Under the pieces are notes generated by a model. It had not been told where the DNA came from and made no database searches. It worked only from the letters and a program-made list of their open reading frames with translations. This document shows, one piece after another, positions 7,686-16,556 of a stretch of 64,000 nucleotides of DNA. Every line of letters starts with the position of its first letter. Positions within the stretch are counted from its first letter, which is position 1. The stretch is taken from NCBI GenBank assembly GCA_017745175.1, contig JAGHZY010000012.1:30642-94641 (forward strand), given 5' to 3'. This stretch comes from Sphingopyxis sp. (GTDB lineage Bacteria; Pseudomonadota; Alphaproteobacteria; Sphingomonadales; Sphingomonadaceae). Position numbers and translations under genes: made by a program.

Positions 7686-8601
7686 GTTTATGCAGGCGGA
7701 GCCCGGGACGCGGCCAGCGGGCGCGCCAGAGCGTGCCCGTCGTCGACGCGGTGATATAGGCATCGCACCGGTCGGCGCCGCCGAAGGCGATGTTGGTGAC
7801 GCCGACATCGGGCAATGGCACGAAATCCGGGCCGCCGCCGTCGGGGTCGAAAATGGTGATGCCGCCCTCGACCATCGTGCCGACGCAGATCCGCCCGCTC
7901 TCCTCGATTGCCATGCTGTCGAGCAGGCGGAAGGCGGGCGGGGTGCCGACGAAGCGGCCCGGCGCCCACGGTGCCGGCGGTGCCAGCTCGCCCGGCGCGA
8001 CGATCTCCATCGCCCAGACACGCGCGGTCATCGTCTCGCTGACGTACAGCGTCCTGCCGTCGGGCGAGAGGCCGATGCCGTTCGGCCCCATCATGTCGGC
8101 GCGCTGGCGCGCGATCGCCGATCCGTCGGCGGCGGCGTGGTAGATCGCGCCATGATCGCGGCCGGCGGCGCGCACCTGCCCGTGATCGGTGAACCAGAAG
8201 CCGCCCTGCGCGTCGAAGACGATGTCGTTCGGGCCCTTGAGCCGCTCGCCTTCGAAACTGTCGTAGAGCGTCGTCACCGCGCCCGTCGCGAGGTCGACGC
8301 GCTGGATCGACCCGCACGCCGCTTCGTTCGCCGCATGGCCGGGGAAGAGCAGGGCCCCCGCCTCGACCCACTGGAAGCCGCCGTTGTTGCAGATATAGGC
8401 GGCGCCGTCGGGCCCGATCGCGAGCCCGTTCGGGCCGCCGCCAAGCTCGGCGATCACCGACGGTGCCCCATCGGGTGCGACGCGCGTCAGCGTGCCGCGC
8501 GCGATCTCGACGAGCAACACCGACCCGTCGGGCATCGGCACCGGGCCTTCGGGAAAGCGAAGGCCCGTCGCGACGACTTCGGGGGTGCCGTAGCCGCTCA
8601 T
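7675..8601 (-). CDS. SMP-30/gluconolactonase family protein
   Basis: A 308-residue six-bladed beta-propeller of the SMP-30/gluconolactonase/LRE group. Visible features are LRFPEGPVPMPDGSVLLVEI at the start (metal-ligand Glu), LKGPNDIVFDAQGGFWFTDHG in the middle, and MGPNGIGLSPDGRTLYVSETM with the conserved Asn/Asp pair. Members hydrolyse sugar or other lactones with a divalent metal. No signal peptide is present, so it acts in the cytoplasm. Its ATG overlaps the TAA of the CMD gene (TAATG), so translation is coupled and both belong to the operon running from the MFS gene. Confidence 0.9.
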   Translation of the reverse strand: MSGYGTPEVVATGLRFPEGPVPMPDGSVLLVEIARGTLTRVAPDGAPSVIAELGGGPNGLAIGPDGAAYICNNGGFQWVEAGALLFPGHAANEAACGSIQRVDLATGAVTTLYDSFEGERLKGPNDIVFDAQGGFWFTDHGQVRAAGRDHGAIYHAAADGSAIARQRADMMGPNGIGLSPDGRTLYVSETMTARVWAMEIVAPGELAPPAPWAPGRFVGTPPAFRLLDSMAIEESGRICVGTMVEGGITIFDPDGGGPDFVPLPDVGVTNIAFGGADRCDAYITASTTGTLWRARWPRPGLRLHKPST

Positions 8602-9248
8602 TACCCGTTCGCGGGGCGCGGCGCGCTGAGGAAGTCGGCGGCGTTGAAGCCTTCGGGCGCCGCGATCTCGACGATTGGATCCTCGCGCGCGTCATATTCC
8701 ATGCGCAGCGCGCGGGTGATCACCGCGTGCATGTCATAGAGGCAGGTGATGTAGGTGAATTCGAAGATTTGCTCGTCGTTCCAGAAGGTCTTGAGCTTGT
8801 CGAAGACCTCGAGCGGGACGCGGCCGCCAGCCTGTGCGAGGCAGTCGGCATAGGCGAGCACTGCGCGTTCCTGCTCATTGTAGCAGTCGGCGACGGTCCA
8901 GTGCGCGATCGCGGCGATCTTCTCGTCGCTGACGCCGAGGCCGCGGAGCGACTTGCAATGCTGCGAGAAGACGAACTGGCTGCCCTTGACCCAGCCGGCG
9001 CGCGTCTGGCCGAGTTCGCGGAGCACCGGGTCGATCGTGCGCGCGGGATTGCGATAGACGGCGAAACCCTTGACCGCATGTTCGAAGATATCGGGCGACA
9101 GCGCGAACACCGTCCACCAGTCGCCGGGCGTGCCCGTCGCCGTGCCGGGCTCGGCGACGGGATCGCGGTCGCCGAACAGGCGGTTGTAATAGGCGAGGAC
9201 GGTCTCGTCGGTGACTTCCGAGCGGGGAACCTGGCGCAGGACGGGCAT
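8601..9248 (-). CDS. Carboxymuconolactone decarboxylase (AhpD-like) family protein
   Basis: A 215-residue all-helical CMD-family protein starting MPVLRQVPRSEVTDETVLAYYN at 9248; the track's longer start at 9380 overlaps the next gene. The core SQFVFSQHCKSLRGLGVSDEKIAAIAHW has the HCKSL segment in place of the usual CxxCH. One cysteine is therefore missing, and a redox role like that of AhpD is unlikely. It fits a decarboxylase or a binding protein. It lies between the SnoaL-like and SMP-30 genes and is translationally coupled to the latter. Confidence 0.85.
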   Translation of the reverse strand: MPVLRQVPRSEVTDETVLAYYNRLFGDRDPVAEPGTATGTPGDWWTVFALSPDIFEHAVKGFAVYRNPARTIDPVLRELGQTRAGWVKGSQFVFSQHCKSLRGLGVSDEKIAAIAHWTVADCYNEQERAVLAYADCLAQAGGRVPLEVFDKLKTFWNDEQIFEFTYITCLYDMHAVITRALRMEYDAREDPIVEIAAPEGFNAADFLSAPRPANG

Positions 9249-9258
9249 GGGATACTCC

Positions 9259-9654
9259 TCAGGCGTTCGCGAACTTGCGGAATTCGGCGACGTGCGCGCT
9301 GTCGAAATATTCGTCGAGGCGCGTGATCTTGCCATTTTCGACCTTGCACACGATCGCGCAGGGCAGGCGGACCTCGCCATCGTCGTGGACGCGTTTGCCC
9401 TTCAGGACATGCTGCTGGACGAAGCCGCCGGGAAAGGCGGTCAGCTGGCGCTCGGCATATTCGCGGTCCTTGATCCGCGCGACCATGCCGGTGAGCGTCT
9501 GCGCGGTCTGCGCGGGGGTGACGATCGCTTCGTCGGTATTGTGCCAGATCTCGGCGTCGGGGGTGAAGCTGTTCACCATCGTCTCGATGTCGCCCGCCTC
9601 GATCGCGTCGAAAAAGCGCTGCGCCATTTCGCGGATGTCATTTTCCTCGGCCAT
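9259..9654 (-). CDS. SnoaL-like / NTF2-fold protein
   Basis: A 131-residue NTF2-like protein: AQRFFDAIEAGDIETMVNSFTPDAEIWHNTDEAI, followed by a beta-sheet region with VCKVENGKITRLDEYFDSAHVAEF at the end, the usual SnoaL-like closing strand. Members are small hydratases, isomerases or lyases acting on hydrophobic substrates; the pocket chemistry is unassigned here. It lies 10 bases downstream of the SDR and 10 bases upstream of the CMD gene, inside the same operon. A GAGAGA ribosome-binding site precedes the ATG. Confidence 0.88.
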   Translation of the reverse strand: MAEENDIREMAQRFFDAIEAGDIETMVNSFTPDAEIWHNTDEAIVTPAQTAQTLTGMVARIKDREYAERQLTAFPGGFVQQHVLKGKRVHDDGEVRLPCAIVCKVENGKITRLDEYFDSAHVAEFRKFANA

Positions 9655-9663
9655 GTCTCTCTC

Positions 9664-10551
9664 CTATGCTTTCGCGCCGAACATGCGGCCGCCATTGGCC
9701 GCGATCAGCCCGTCGATATCGTCGCCCCGGTACGCCGGATCGGCCGAGGTTCCGAAGGATGCCAGCATGTCCGCCGTCACCAGTTCGGCCATCGCCTTCC
9801 ATTCGGGGTGGGTGAAGATCCAGTAATCGCCCGCCTCGATCGCCTGCACGACGCGCGCGCCGATCTTGTCTGGCGACATGCCGCCCGCGAGCACGCCCTG
9901 CATCGCCTGGCTCGTTGCCGCGGCCTTGCCGACCTCGACCTCGACCGGGCGCAGCTCGCGCGTCGTCTCGACGATGCGCGTCGCCGACATGCCGGGCATC
10001 AGCACCGAAATGTCGACGCAGCTTTCGGCAAGTTCGTTGCGCAGCGCCATCGCGATGCCGAGCGTCGCATATTTGGAGCTGATATAGGCGACCGAGATCG
10101 GCGGCGGAACGATCGCGACCATCGACGATGTGATGACGAGGTGCGAGGGCTCGCCCGACGCCTTCATGTCGCCGAGGAAGGTGCGGCAGGCATAGAGGTG
10201 CGCGTGCGCGTTGACCGCATAGTTCCAGCGCCAGACGTCGGTGTCATATTGTTCGAACGGCCCCGATCCGCCGCCGACGCCGGCGTTGCTGAAGAGGATG
10301 CGGACGGGACCGAATTCGCGGGCCCTTGCTCCGGCTCCGGCCCAGCTGTCCTCGCTGGTGACGTCGAGCTGGAGGCCGAGCGCGTTCGCACCCTCGCTCC
10401 GCAGTCCCGCCGCAGCATTTTCGGCGCCCGCCGTGTCGATGTCGGCGAGGATCACCGAGGCTCCCTTGGCGGCGAGCGCCCGGGCGGTCGCGAGCCCGAG
10501 CCCGCTGGCGCCGCCGGTGATGAAGGCGGTCTTGCCCGCGACATCGGTCAT
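9664..10551 (-). CDS. Short-chain dehydrogenase/reductase
   Basis: A 295-residue SDR. The NAD(P)-binding motif ITGGASGLGLATA is at residues 10-22, followed by a DIDTAG segment (acidic, favouring NAD+), SNAGVGG, and the catalytic YISSK preceded by ITSSMVAIV. The C-terminal 50 residues (DYWIFTHPEWKAMAELVTADMLASF) are typical of sphingomonad SDRs near aromatic or terpenoid catabolism genes. The start MTDVAGKTAF at 10551 overlaps the stop of the MFS gene (ATGA), so they are co-translated. It probably oxidises an alcohol in the imported substrate. Confidence 0.92.
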   Translation of the reverse strand: MTDVAGKTAFITGGASGLGLATARALAAKGASVILADIDTAGAENAAAGLRSEGANALGLQLDVTSEDSWAGAGARAREFGPVRILFSNAGVGGGSGPFEQYDTDVWRWNYAVNAHAHLYACRTFLGDMKASGEPSHLVITSSMVAIVPPPISVAYISSKYATLGIAMALRNELAESCVDISVLMPGMSATRIVETTRELRPVEVEVGKAAATSQAMQGVLAGGMSPDKIGARVVQAIEAGDYWIFTHPEWKAMAELVTADMLASFGTSADPAYRGDDIDGLIAANGGRMFGAKA

Positions 10552-11843
10552 TCGGCGAAATCCTTTTCGAGATGGCGCGTCATGCGAAACTGCGCGATGC
10601 CCGCGGCGGCGGCGAAGGGCATCAGCGCCATCAGCGCCCAGCGGAGGCTGTCGGTGCCGTGCGCATCCTTCAGCGCGTCGCTGACGATGCCGGCGAACAG
10701 CGGGCCGAGGCCGAGACCGACGATGTTGAACATCAGCATCAGGACGGCGGCGGCGGTTGCGCGGCTGCGCGGCGGGGTGAGGTTCTGCACCAGCGCGAGC
10801 GCGGGGGCGACATAGGCGGTGCACGCCGCCATCGGGATGAGCATCAGTGCGAGCGAGAGCTGCCATGTGTCGACGAGCAACGCGGCGATGAAGGTCGGGA
10901 TCAGCACTGCGGTCGCGAGCGCGGGGATCGCGCCGTAGGCGCGCGCCGAATGCTTCGCGCGGTGGCTGACCAGCCAGCCGCCGCCGAGGATGCCGATGCC
11001 GAAGGTGATGCCGGCGGCCGGACCGAAATATGTCGCCATCGCATCGAGCGGCATCTTCTGGGTGCGCATCAGGAAAGCGGGGATCCAGTTGAGCATGCCG
11101 TAGCTCACGAAAGCGGCGAGGCCGCTGCCGATCATCACCATGCGCAGCGACGAACGGCGCCAGAACATCGCGAGGCTCTGTGCGAAGGGCAGGGCTTCGT
11201 CGGCGGGCTTGTGCGTGTCCATCGCCCCGCGTGCGGGTTCGCGCACCAGCCAGATGAGCAGCGGTGCGACGAGGACGCCGACGAGGCCGATGACGATGAA
11301 GGCGCCCCGCCAGCCGATATTCGCGGCGGCCCACGCGCCGAAGGTGGCGCCGACGAAGACGCCGAACGGACCGTTACAGGTAAAGAGGCCGATCGCGAGC
11401 GGGCGCCGTGCGGGCGGATAATAGTCGGCGATGACCGACAGCGACGGCGCGGTGCCGCCCGCTTCACCCGCGCCGACACCGAAGCGCATCAGTGCGAGTT
11501 GCCAGAAATTCGAGACCATGCCGCATGCGGCGGTGAAGCCGCTCCAGACGACGCAGGCGATGCCGATCAGCTTTACCCGGTTCCGGCGGTCGGCGATCAT
11601 CGCCACCGGCACACCGGCGGCGGCATAGAAAAGCGCAAAGGCGAAGCCCGTGAGCAGGCCGAACTGCGTGTCGCTGAAATCCATCTCGGCGCGGATCGGC
11701 TCGACGAGGACCGACAGAAGCTGGCGGTCGACGAAGTTGATCGTGCCGACGACGAACAGCATCGCGAGCGCGACATTGCGGCGCAGCGCAAGGCCGCTGT
11801 CGGGTGCGGGAGCGCCTCCATCGAGGGCGGTGGCTTGCGACAT
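10548..11843 (-). CDS. MFS transporter (spinster-like)
   Basis: A 431-residue, 12-helix major facilitator. NFVDRQLLSVLVEPIRAEMDFSDTQFGLLTGFAF is the hallmark of the spinster/hexuronate-like group common in sphingomonads, and the loop 2-3 motif is IADRRNRVKLIG. The ATG at 11843 has GGGGAGAG directly upstream; the track start at 11855 is a TTG. It is the first gene of a seven-gene minus-strand series (MFS, SDR, SnoaL, CMD, SMP-30, GST, VOC) and probably moves the substrate or an intermediate across the inner membrane. Confidence 0.92.
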   Translation of the reverse strand: MSQATALDGGAPAPDSGLALRRNVALAMLFVVGTINFVDRQLLSVLVEPIRAEMDFSDTQFGLLTGFAFALFYAAAGVPVAMIADRRNRVKLIGIACVVWSGFTAACGMVSNFWQLALMRFGVGAGEAGGTAPSLSVIADYYPPARRPLAIGLFTCNGPFGVFVGATFGAWAAANIGWRGAFIVIGLVGVLVAPLLIWLVREPARGAMDTHKPADEALPFAQSLAMFWRRSSLRMVMIGSGLAAFVSYGMLNWIPAFLMRTQKMPLDAMATYFGPAAGITFGIGILGGGWLVSHRAKHSARAYGAIPALATAVLIPTFIAALLVDTWQLSLALMLIPMAACTAYVAPALALVQNLTPPRSRATAAAVLMLMFNIVGLGLGPLFAGIVSDALKDAHGTDSLRWALMALMPFAAAAGIAQFRMTRHLEKDFAE

Positions 11844-11880
11844 AACTCTCCCCAAAACGCACGAGTCTTCCCGGCCGAAA

Positions 11881-11920
11881 AATACTTAGGTATTTAAGTT
11901 TATCTGTCAATGTGCTTTAC
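11881..11920 (-). promoter_or_regulatory. MFS operon promoter with two operator-like elements
   Basis: On the minus strand TTGACA (11910-11905), a 17-base spacer and AAGTAT (11887-11882) form a sigma70-like promoter. The -10 region overlaps the near-palindrome AATACTTAGGTATT (11881-11894). The -35 region overlaps GTCAATGTGCTTTAC (11906-11920), a GTCAA-N5-TTGAC dyad with one mismatch. Both elements recur at 15.98-16.01 kb. The region separates the MFS operon from the divergent SDR. Confidence 0.6.
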
Positions 11921-11951
11921 GGTAGCGACAAAGTCGACGGGAGAGAAGGTC

Positions 11952-12719
11952 ATGGAAATCAAGGGCAAGACGGTGATCGTGACAGGATCGGCGGGCGGCA
12001 TCGGCCGCGCGACCGCGGTGATGCTGGCACAGCGCGGCGCGGCGGAAATCAGGCTGGTCGATGTGAAACAGGACGCGCTTGCCGAAACCGCGCGGCTCGT
12101 CGAAGCGGAGGGCGCGCGGGCGACCACTCACGTCCTCGACCTCTCCGACGTGCCCGCGGTCGAAGCCTGGTTCCTTGCGCATGGCGATGTCGATATCCTG
12201 CACAACAATGCCGGCGTCGTATCGGGCCTGCCGCAGTTTCCTGACGTCGATGCAGCGCGCATCCGCCGGATCATCGACGTCAACATCACCGCGCTCGTTG
12301 TGGCGACACAGATCGCGGTGCCGGCGATGAAGATGCGCGGCGGCGGAGTGATCGTCAACACGGTGTCGACCGTTGCGCTCGGGACGGGCTTCCATGACGC
12401 CATGTACGCGACGACCAAGGCGGCGGTGATGATGTTCACGCGCTGCTGCGCGCCCCTGAAAGAGGATTGCAATGTCCGCGTCGCGGGCATGCTGCCCGGG
12501 CTGGTCGACACGCCGATCCTCGACACGACGGGCGCGGGCGGCAAGTCCGAATGGATGAAGACGGTACTCGCGAACAACGAGGCGTGCGCGCCCGAGGATA
12601 TCGCGGGCGGCGTTGTGGCGCTGATCGAGGACGATAGCCTTGCGGGTGGCGACTGGGTTGCGGTGCGGCGGCTGGGCGGCAAGGTCGAGTATCAATGGGG
12701 CCACGCCGACACGGTATGA
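11952..12719 (+). CDS. Short-chain dehydrogenase/reductase
   Basis: A 255-residue SDR starting MEIKGKTVIVTG at 11952, with GAGAGAAGG upstream. Motifs are VTGSAGGIGRATA (cofactor loop), VDVKQD (acidic end of beta-2, NAD+-type), HNNAGVVSG, and VNTVSTVALGTGFHDAMYATTKAAV with the Ser/Tyr/Lys triad. It is transcribed divergently from the MFS operon across a shared promoter region and is likely part of the same regulon. Its C-terminus (DSLAGGDWVAVRRLGGKVEYQW) lacks the usual substrate-loop signature that would name the substrate. Confidence 0.92.
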   Translation: MEIKGKTVIVTGSAGGIGRATAVMLAQRGAAEIRLVDVKQDALAETARLVEAEGARATTHVLDLSDVPAVEAWFLAHGDVDILHNNAGVVSGLPQFPDVDAARIRRIIDVNITALVVATQIAVPAMKMRGGGVIVNTVSTVALGTGFHDAMYATTKAAVMMFTRCCAPLKEDCNVRVAGMLPGLVDTPILDTTGAGGKSEWMKTVLANNEACAPEDIAGGVVALIEDDSLAGGDWVAVRRLGGKVEYQWGHADTV

Positions 12720-12846
12720 TCCCTCCCGCGTGCGGGAAGGGTAGCGAGACTTGCGAGCTTGCTCGCTAGTCGCAGCGGGGTGGGCAATCGATAGGGTGCT
12801 GGCCCACCCCCGGCCCCTCCCGCAAGCGGGAGGGGAGCAAAAAGGA
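12720..12846. repeat. Compound inverted-repeat element (CTCCCGC family)
   Basis: Three nested hairpins fill the space between two convergent genes: CCCTCCCGC-gt-GCGGGAAGGG (12721-12741), TAGCGAG..CTCGCTA (12742-12768), and CCCCTCCCGC-aa-GCGGGAGGGG (12814-12836). The segment GGGGTGGGC/GCCCACCCC pairs in between. It looks like a dispersed REP-like palindromic unit and may also end transcripts from both sides. Confidence 0.75.
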
Positions 12847-13557
12847 TCAGCGCGCCGGCGCTTCGAGCATGTTTTTCCCGAACAGGTTCGACCATTGTTC
12901 CTCGGTCAGCACCGGGCGCGCGCTCGACAGGTTTGCGGCATTTTTGACGTCGGTCCCCGCGATCACCGCGGGGCGCTCGCCGATCCGCGCGAACCAGTCG
13001 GCAACGGCGGGATAATCGTCGAGCGTCAACCCGATCGCGCGGATCGCGCGCGTCCACGGCCAGGCCGCGATATCGGCGACCGAATATTCCTCGGCCAGAT
13101 AGTCCGCTTCGCCCAGCCGCCCGTTCAGCACATGGAGCAGGCGCAGCGTCTCGTTGCGATAGCGTTCGACGGGATAGGTCTGACCTTCGGGTGCGTAGCG
13201 AATGAAATGATGCGCCTGACCCTGCATCGGCCCGAAGCTTGCCATCTGCCACATCAGCCATTGCTGCGCCTGACTGCGCCGGCGTGGGTCGGTCGGAAGC
13301 AACTGCCCGCTCTTCTCGGCAAGGTAGAGCAGGATCGCGCCGCTCTCGAACACCGGCAGCGGCGCGCCGCCGCCGACGGGCTCATGATCGACGATCGCGG
13401 GCAGGCGGCCGTTCGGGTTGATCCGGCGATATTCGGGGGTCAGATGATCGCCCTCGAGCATGTTCATCGCGAGAAGGCGGTGCGGCAGCCCGGTCTCTTC
13501 GAGCATGATCGAGACCTTGTGGCCGTTCGGCGTGGGCGTGAAATAGACGTCGATCAT
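12847..13557 (-). CDS. Glutathione S-transferase, YfcG/Nu-like
   Basis: A 236-residue GST starting MIDVYFTPTPNGHKVSIMLEETGLP at 13557; the track's GTG at 13569 adds four residues. TPNGHKV and the RINPNGRLPAIVD and FESGAILLYLAEKSG segments are diagnostic of the YfcG/YghU (Nu-class) group, which typically bind two glutathiones and have disulfide-bond reductase or glutathione-removing activity. WQMASFGPMQGQAHHFIRYAP is also typical. Two close paralogues are at 16557 and 17460. It follows the TonB receptor gene on the same strand. Confidence 0.9.
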   Translation of the reverse strand: MIDVYFTPTPNGHKVSIMLEETGLPHRLLAMNMLEGDHLTPEYRRINPNGRLPAIVDHEPVGGGAPLPVFESGAILLYLAEKSGQLLPTDPRRRSQAQQWLMWQMASFGPMQGQAHHFIRYAPEGQTYPVERYRNETLRLLHVLNGRLGEADYLAEEYSVADIAAWPWTRAIRAIGLTLDDYPAVADWFARIGERPAVIAGTDVKNAANLSSARPVLTEEQWSNLFGKNMLEAPAR

Positions 13558-13656
13558 GCCGTGGTTCACCCCTTCGCACAGGTCACGACCGCGACCGCCA
13601 CTTCCCCGTGGGGAAAGTGGTGGCCGCGGCCGATCCCTGGGACATCGATATCCGGC

Positions 13657-15927
13657 CTAGAACTTGATCCCGGCCTCGACCGAAATGTTGCGCGTCGGTT
13701 CGAGATAGAGGATCGCACGCGGAACCGGCGTGATCGGCGCGGGCAGGTTGAAGGCGCTGCCGATCGTCTTCTGGTTCGTCAGATTCTTGCCGACGAGCGC
13801 GACGTGCCACCGGTCGTCCCGGTCGGCGAGCTGGACGCGAAGGTCGAGCTTCACATAGCCGTCCTGCACGCCGAAGATCGGGCTCTGGTTGTCCGAATTG
13901 AAATATTTCGACCGTCCCGATGCGACGCCGGTGATGTCGAGCTTCAGGGCGTCCGACATGTCGAAGCGCCCGTGCGCGGTGACGCTGCCCGTCCATTTCG
14001 ACGAATAGGCGACGGGATAACCGGCGAGGTTGTTCGTCGCAGGCGTACAGTTCACCTGCGAAGCGAGGCACGCCGCGCCCGGATAATCGTCATATTTGAT
14101 ATCCGAGTAAGCCGCCGACGCGCTGATGTCGAAATTCTCGACCGGATAGATGCTGAGCGATCCTTCGACGCCCTTCGATGTCGCCGCCGCGGCGTTGCCG
14201 GTCAGGTAGCTCGACGTTGCGGGCTGATAGACCGAAACCTGCAGATCCTTGAACTTGGTGTGATAGAGCGAGACGTTCGCGACGACCTTGCCGCCCGCCA
14301 GCGTCGACTTGATGCCTGCCTCGAAATTCTCCGACCGTTCGGGTTCGAAGGTGAAGGTTGCGTTGGTCGTACCGAGGGTGTTCGAGACGAAACCGCCCGA
14401 TTTCGAACCGCGGCCCCACGTCCCGTAGAGCATGACGCGCGGTGCGATGTCATATTGCAGCGTGACCGACGGGTCGACATTGCCTTCGCTGATCTTGCCG
14501 ACCGCGCTCGAGATGGGCCGCAGGGCAAAGGGCCGGCCGTTGACGCCGTTGGAGCCGTAAACGAGGCGCGAGGCGAAATCGCCGTCCTTCTTCGTGTGCG
14601 AATAGCGCAGGCTGCCGATCACGCGGAAGGCGTCGGTGACGTTGAAGGTGCCCTGACCGAACACCGACCAGCTTTCGGCTTTCTGGTTGAAGGTGCTGTC
14701 GATGCGCCCGAAATAGGGGCCGACGATCACGCCGGGGATGTTCAGGCTCGGGATGTTGAAACCCTGATATTGTTCGAGCGTGTAGTTCGACTTGTCGTAA
14801 TAGGCGCCGACGATGAACTCGAAGGTCTTGCCCGTCGGCGACAGGATACGGATTTCCTGCGAAATCTGGTCGAAGCGTTCGGGGAAGGCGTTGTAGACCG
14901 AATTGACGGTGTGTGCGCCGCCGCTGTTCGGGATCGACTGGTCGAAGCCGTTGACGATCTTCGACTTGAACCAGCTGTAGCCGGTGACCGAGGTCAGCGT
15001 GAAGTCGCCGAGCGCGAGGTTGCCGACGCCCGAGATCATCACCGACTTGTTGTCATTGCCCTCGTCGCCGAGCGCCGAGCGTTCGAGATAACGTGTCGTT
15101 TGCGGGTCCTGTCCGCTGGTGAGCGGGCTCGACACGGTGATGCCGCCGATGACTTCGCGGTTCCCGTATTCGACCTTCGCGGTATAGTCGAAATTGTTCG
15201 AGGGTTCCCACTTCAACGTCAGGCGCAGCAGCTGCGACTTGATTTCGGGATCGTCGTGATCGGTCGCGCGGTTGTAGATATAGCCGTCCTGATTGACGAT
15301 CTTGTACGCGAAGCGTGCGCCGAGCGTGTCGGAGATCGGTCCCGACAGATAGCCCGAGAAATCGGTGCCCTTGTGGTCGAAATTGTAAAGGCCGGTGATC
15401 GCGCCCTCGAAATCCTTCGTCGGGCCCGCCGACACGACGCTGACCGCGCCCGCCGCGGTATTCTTGCCGAACAGCGCGCCCTGCGGGCCGCGCAGCACCT
15501 CGACGCGCGCGAGGTCGAAGAAGGGCGCCTGCGCCTGGCGGTTGCGGCCGGCGTAGATGCCGTCGACATAGAGCGACACCGATTGGTCGAAGGCGAAGTT
15601 CGCCGGCGGCGAGCCGAAGCCGCGGATATAGATGACGTCGTTGCCCGCGGTCGACTGGACAAAGACGTTCGGCGTGTAGTTCATCACCGCCTTGATGTCG
15701 CTCGTGTTGAATTCGGCGAGCTTGGCGCCGCTCACGACTTCCATCGAGATCGGCACGTCCTGCAGGCTCTGCTCGCGCTTCTGCGCGGTGACGATGATTT
15801 CGTTGGTGTTGCTGTCGTCGACCTCCGCCGTGTCGGCGGGCGCCGTCTGCGCGAATGCCGGTACGGCATTGGCGAGCATCGCGATCGCCGCGACGCCGGA
15901 CAGCAGAAACTGGTTGCGAGCCTTCAT
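13657..15927 (-). CDS. TonB-dependent receptor
   Basis: A 756-residue outer-membrane receptor with signal peptide (MKARNQFLLSGVAAIAMLANAVPAFA), TonB box region NEIIVTAQKREQSLQDVPISMEVV, a plug domain (YIRGFGSPPANFAFDQSVSLYVDGIYAGR, RVEVLRGPQGALFGKNTAAGAVSV), then a 22-strand barrel ending in ...SVEAGIKF. The ATG at 15927 has GGAGG six bases upstream; the track starts at an upstream GTG. No STN signalling domain is present. Its ligand is unknown, but the surrounding catabolic genes suggest an organic substrate rather than iron. It is divergent from the DUF3237 gene across the palindrome at 15997. Confidence 0.95.
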   Translation of the reverse strand: MKARNQFLLSGVAAIAMLANAVPAFAQTAPADTAEVDDSNTNEIIVTAQKREQSLQDVPISMEVVSGAKLAEFNTSDIKAVMNYTPNVFVQSTAGNDVIYIRGFGSPPANFAFDQSVSLYVDGIYAGRNRQAQAPFFDLARVEVLRGPQGALFGKNTAAGAVSVVSAGPTKDFEGAITGLYNFDHKGTDFSGYLSGPISDTLGARFAYKIVNQDGYIYNRATDHDDPEIKSQLLRLTLKWEPSNNFDYTAKVEYGNREVIGGITVSSPLTSGQDPQTTRYLERSALGDEGNDNKSVMISGVGNLALGDFTLTSVTGYSWFKSKIVNGFDQSIPNSGGAHTVNSVYNAFPERFDQISQEIRILSPTGKTFEFIVGAYYDKSNYTLEQYQGFNIPSLNIPGVIVGPYFGRIDSTFNQKAESWSVFGQGTFNVTDAFRVIGSLRYSHTKKDGDFASRLVYGSNGVNGRPFALRPISSAVGKISEGNVDPSVTLQYDIAPRVMLYGTWGRGSKSGGFVSNTLGTTNATFTFEPERSENFEAGIKSTLAGGKVVANVSLYHTKFKDLQVSVYQPATSSYLTGNAAAATSKGVEGSLSIYPVENFDISASAAYSDIKYDDYPGAACLASQVNCTPATNNLAGYPVAYSSKWTGSVTAHGRFDMSDALKLDITGVASGRSKYFNSDNQSPIFGVQDGYVKLDLRVQLADRDDRWHVALVGKNLTNQKTIGSAFNLPAPITPVPRAILYLEPTRNISVEAGIKF

Positions 15928-15979
15928 GTTCACCCTCCCATAGAGCTATTGTCGCCGGTCCCGGAAAGCGCTCCGATCC

Positions 15980-16018
15980 GTCAATCTGATTGACCCTTAG
16001 TATACTAATGGTTTTATG
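15980..16018 (+). promoter_or_regulatory. Divergent promoter with TTAGTATACTAA operator
   Basis: On the plus strand TTGACC (15990-15995), a 17-base spacer and TTTATG (16013-16018) can serve the DUF3237-GST pair. The perfect palindrome TTAGTATACTAA (15997-16008) lies exactly in the spacer, a classical repressor position. A second dyad GTCAATCTGATTGAC (15980-15994) overlaps the -35 box. On the minus strand TGGACA-16-TATACT could drive the TonB receptor through the same palindrome. Confidence 0.6.
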
Positions 16019-16049
16019 CTTGTCCATAGGCAGGAAGAGGATTCGCATC

Positions 16050-16556
16050 ATGAACGAAGAAAATTCGCGCGGCGCTCCCGCTGCACTGGCGACGCGCCAT
16101 CTGTGCACCGCGGAGTTCGAGGTAGGGGGCGGCATCATCGGGATCGGCGCGTCGCCGTTCGGCGACCAGCGGCTCGGCTATATCAGCGGCGGCCGTTTTT
16201 TCGGTCCGCGTATCAATGGCATGATCCTTCCCGGCGGGGGCAACTGGTCGCGGAGCGGACGGCTCGGCGACGACGCCTCGGTCGGTACTTTCGACGCGCG
16301 TGCGGTGTGGCGGACCGATGACGGCCAGCTCATCTATCTGAGCTATACCGGGCGCAACATCATCCCCGACGATGTGCGCGCGACCTTCGCCGATCCGGCG
16401 GCGCCCGATGCCGATGCGTCGCGATACTATCTGCGAATCGCCCCCGTGTTCGAAACCGCGAGCGCGAAATATGGCTGGCTCAACGGCGTGCTCGCGGTCG
16501 GAGTCGGCGAGCGCACCGATTTCGGCGTCCGCCATGTCATCCACGAGGTGCTGTAG
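16050..16556 (+). CDS. DUF3237 family protein
   Basis: A 168-residue protein of the DUF3237 family: LCTAEFEVGGGIIGIGASPFGDQRLGYISGGRFFGPRINGMILPGGGNWS, then GTFDARAVWRTDDGQLIYLSYTGR and a C-terminal YYLRIAPVFETASAKYGWLNGVLAVGVGER. The family is a small beta-barrel of unproven function, often found beside GST, SDR and lactonase genes in aromatic catabolism loci. The ATG at 16050 follows AGGAAGAGG. The stop is directly followed by the GST start (TAGATG), so the two form an operon. Confidence 0.88.
   Translation: MNEENSRGAPAALATRHLCTAEFEVGGGIIGIGASPFGDQRLGYISGGRFFGPRINGMILPGGGNWSRSGRLGDDASVGTFDARAVWRTDDGQLIYLSYTGRNIIPDDVRATFADPAAPDADASRYYLRIAPVFETASAKYGWLNGVLAVGVGERTDFGVRHVIHEVL

Noticed and set aside
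12751-15993. 1080-residue plus-strand ORF
   Set aside because: Antisense shadow of the GST and TonB receptor genes; low-complexity Arg/Asp/Val-rich sequence with no domain.
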